Origin: an uncultured Veillonella sp.
Lineage (GTDB): Bacteria; Bacillota; Negativicutes; Veillonellales; Veillonellaceae
Reading direction: 5' to 3'
Assembly (NCBI GenBank): GCA_959608595.1
Contig: CAUHTB010000034.1
Location: 1 to 6,990, forward strand
Length of the DNA stretch: 6,990 nt
Below, one piece after another: positions 5,686-6,990 of this stretch; the stretch's first letter is position 1, and every line of letters starts with the position of its first letter. The notes below the pieces were generated by a model. It was not told the origin of the DNA and did not search any database. It saw only the letters and a program-made list of their open reading frames with translations. Made by a program: the position numbers and the translations under genes.

Positions 5686-5690
5686 TTCCT

Positions 5691-6875
5691 ATGGGACAAT
5701 ATAATTTTGATCAAATTTTAGATAGAACTCACACAAAATCCTTGAAATACGATTTTGCTGTAAAACGTGGTAAACCAGCCGATGTGTTACCATTCTGGGT
5801 GGCAGACATGGACTTTGAGGTTCCCCCTGAGTTAAAGCAAATCCTATTGGATCGCGTGAACCATGGCGTATTTGGTTATACCGAATCCGATGATGAATAC
5901 TTTGAAGTGCTACAAAATTGGTTTACCACGCGCTTTAACTGGACGCCAGACCGAAAATGGCTCGTTAAAACACCAGGTATCGTCTTTGCTTTGGCTATGG
6001 CGGTTCGTGCTTTCACCAAGGAAGGTGAAGGGGTACTCATCAATCAACCGGTGTACTATCCATTTAGCATGGTTATTGACGACAATGATCGCCGTCTTAT
6101 TAATGTGCCATTAATCAAAGGTGAAGAGAAGTACACTATTGATTTTGAGGGCATTGAACGGGCTATCATTGAGGAAAATGTAACATTATTCCTCTTATGT
6201 AATCCCCACAATCCTGTAGGCCGCGTGTGGACTGAGGATGAGTTAAAACGACTTGGTGATATTTGTATTAAACATAATGTACTCATCGTAAGTGACGAAA
6301 TCCACGCTGATTTTGTTTGGAAAGGTCATACACATAAGGTCTTTGCTGACCTAGGTGAAAGCTATGCGGAGCATTGCATTGTATGTACCGCACCGAGCAA
6401 GACCTTCAATATTGCAGGTCTTCAAGTAAGTAATATTTTTATTCCTAATGATTCCTTACGTCGTCGTTTTATTAAAGAAATCGACCGCGCTGGCTATAGC
6501 CAACTAAATACGATGGGCATCGTTGGTTGTGAAGGGGCCTATAAGGTTGGGGCACCTTGGCTCGATGAATTAAAAGAATACATTCAAGATAATATCCAAT
6601 TCACCATTGATTATGTAGCAAAATATATGCCAAAAATTCACGTATATCGTCCGGAAGGGACATATCTCATGTGGCTAGACTGCTCTAAGTTACCATTAAG
6701 TCCTAAAGAACGTGATGAATGGATTATTAATGAAGCTAAATTATGGCTCGATACGGGTTCTATGTTTGGCGTAGATGGAGAAGACTTTGAGCGCATCAAT
6801 GTAGCATGTCCTCGCAAAACATTGGAAGAGGGGCTTGATGCTTGGCGCCGTGCTTATGAGGCTAGAGGGTTTTAA
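5691..6875 (+). CDS. patB: PatB/MalY-type cystathionine beta-lyase (C-S lyase)
   Basis: This is a cytoplasmic fold-type I PLP aminotransferase-like enzyme of 394 residues, the normal PatB/MalY length. It would cleave cystathionine to homocysteine, pyruvate and ammonia, and may also release H2S from cysteine. Signatures in order are LPFWVADMDFEVPP (33-46), GVFGYTESDDEYFE (59-72), NQPVYYPF (118-125), the CNPHNPVGRVW motif (170-180), VSDEIHADF (200-208) with Asp202 for the PLP ring nitrogen, APSKTFNIAGLQ (234-245) with Lys237 as the PLP lysine, PEGTYLMWLDC (321-331) and ACPRKTLEEGL (372-382), whose Arg375 should bind the substrate carboxylate. It begins 10 bases after the metB-like gene, and the metA-like gene follows after 61 bases without a visible terminator. 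In E. coli MalY also acts as a regulator of MalT; nothing here suggests that role. Confidence 0.92.
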   Translation: MGQYNFDQILDRTHTKSLKYDFAVKRGKPADVLPFWVADMDFEVPPELKQILLDRVNHGVFGYTESDDEYFEVLQNWFTTRFNWTPDRKWLVKTPGIVFALAMAVRAFTKEGEGVLINQPVYYPFSMVIDDNDRRLINVPLIKGEEKYTIDFEGIERAIIEENVTLFLLCNPHNPVGRVWTEDELKRLGDICIKHNVLIVSDEIHADFVWKGHTHKVFADLGESYAEHCIVCTAPSKTFNIAGLQVSNIFIPNDSLRRRFIKEIDRAGYSQLNTMGIVGCEGAYKVGAPWLDELKEYIQDNIQFTIDYVAKYMPKIHVYRPEGTYLMWLDCSKLPLSPKERDEWIINEAKLWLDTGSMFGVDGEDFERINVACPRKTLEEGLDAWRRAYEARGF

Positions 6876-6925
6876 GTTCATTAGTTAAGTTATTTAGATT
6901 AGGTTATCAAATTGTTTAGTGTGTA

Positions 6926-6931
6926 GAGGTG
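6926..6931 (+). promoter_or_regulatory. Ribosome binding site of the metA-like gene
   Basis: GAGGTG, inside AGAGGTGAT, lies 5 bases before the ATG at 6937. I see no promoter or terminator in the 61-base gap, so the gene is read as the third member of the met operon. Confidence 0.7.
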
Positions 6932-6936
6932 ATAGT

Positions 6937-6990
6937 ATGCCTATTAAAGTAATAAAAAATTTACCGGCCATTACGAAATTAGCTCAAGAG
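6937..6990 (+). CDS. metA: Probable homoserine O-acyltransferase MetA (start only)
   Basis: Only 18 codons are inside the window, reading MPIKVIKNLPAITKLAQE, and the frame is open at the edge. The opening matches the conserved N-terminus of the MetA family (MPI-x-V/I, then LPA, then L..E), as in the E. coli and Thermotoga proteins. MetA activates homoserine with succinyl- or acetyl-CoA, the first committed step of methionine synthesis, and would supply the substrate of the metB-like enzyme two genes upstream. Succinyl versus acetyl specificity depends on active-site residues beyond the edge. The short stretch limits confidence, but the operon context is strongly consistent. Confidence 0.75.
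   Translation, partial: MPIKVIKNLPAITKLAQE

Noticed and set aside
5649..5690. TTG at 5649 as start of the PatB-like gene
   Set aside because: It would overlap the end of the upstream gene in another frame and lacks a ribosome site. AGGAG at 5681 points to ATG 5691, and the extra residues do not belong to the family.
1..6990. CRISPR array, insertion sequence, tRNA, phage or defence genes
   Set aside because: I found no repeated spacer pattern, transposase-like frame, cloverleaf or nuclease/toxin-like gene. Every substantial plus-strand frame is explained by metabolism or transport.

Overview
The window looks like chromosomal DNA from a member of the Negativicutes, most probably Veillonella. 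The reasons are moderate AT-richness with very AT-rich gaps, strong AGGAG-type ribosome binding sites, and a gene set I associate with that genus: a NlpA-type methionine transporter, a CitT/TtdT-type organic-acid carrier, a PACE efflux protein and a PatB/MalY C-S lyase. The genus call rests on recalled protein similarity, not on a search. All genes lie on the plus strand, and none is visibly frameshifted.

Layout. (1) Bases 1-1633 are the end of a methionine ABC transporter operon: metI (cut by the window edge) and metQ, closed by a strong intrinsic terminator. (2) Bases 1716-3309 are a monocistronic unit encoding a DASS-family di/tricarboxylate carrier. It has an extended -10 promoter and ends in a long GC-rich hairpin. 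(3) Bases 3345-4479 are a bicistron with its own consensus-like promoter: a PACE-family small-molecule exporter followed by an unassigned small membrane protein resembling an ECF-transporter S component. It ends in a clear terminator. (4) From base 4481 to the right edge is a methionine biosynthesis operon: a promoter with a TTGTATACAA dyad near the predicted start of transcription, then a cystathionine gamma-synthase/lyase-family enzyme (metB-like), a PatB/MalY-type cystathionine beta-lyase, and the first 18 codons of a probable homoserine O-acyltransferase (metA).

How they fit together. Units 1 and 4 cover both ways of getting methionine. MetI/MetQ import it. MetA, the MetB-like enzyme and the PatB-like enzyme would convert homoserine to O-acyl-homoserine, cystathionine and homocysteine. 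The two C-S enzymes could also release H2S or other volatile thiols. The carrier of unit 2 suits an organism living on organic acids. Unit 3 is the least understood part. PACE proteins are known to export biocides and, for AceI, short diamines. Veillonella is known to attach cadaverine or putrescine to its peptidoglycan, so a diamine link is an attractive but untested idea.

Most of the window is ordinary metabolism. I see no CRISPR array, tRNA, rRNA, insertion sequence, phage gene or convincing new defence system. The items most worth a second look are the PACE/ECF-S-like pair, the operator-like dyad at the met promoter, and the 60-base hairpin after the carrier gene.
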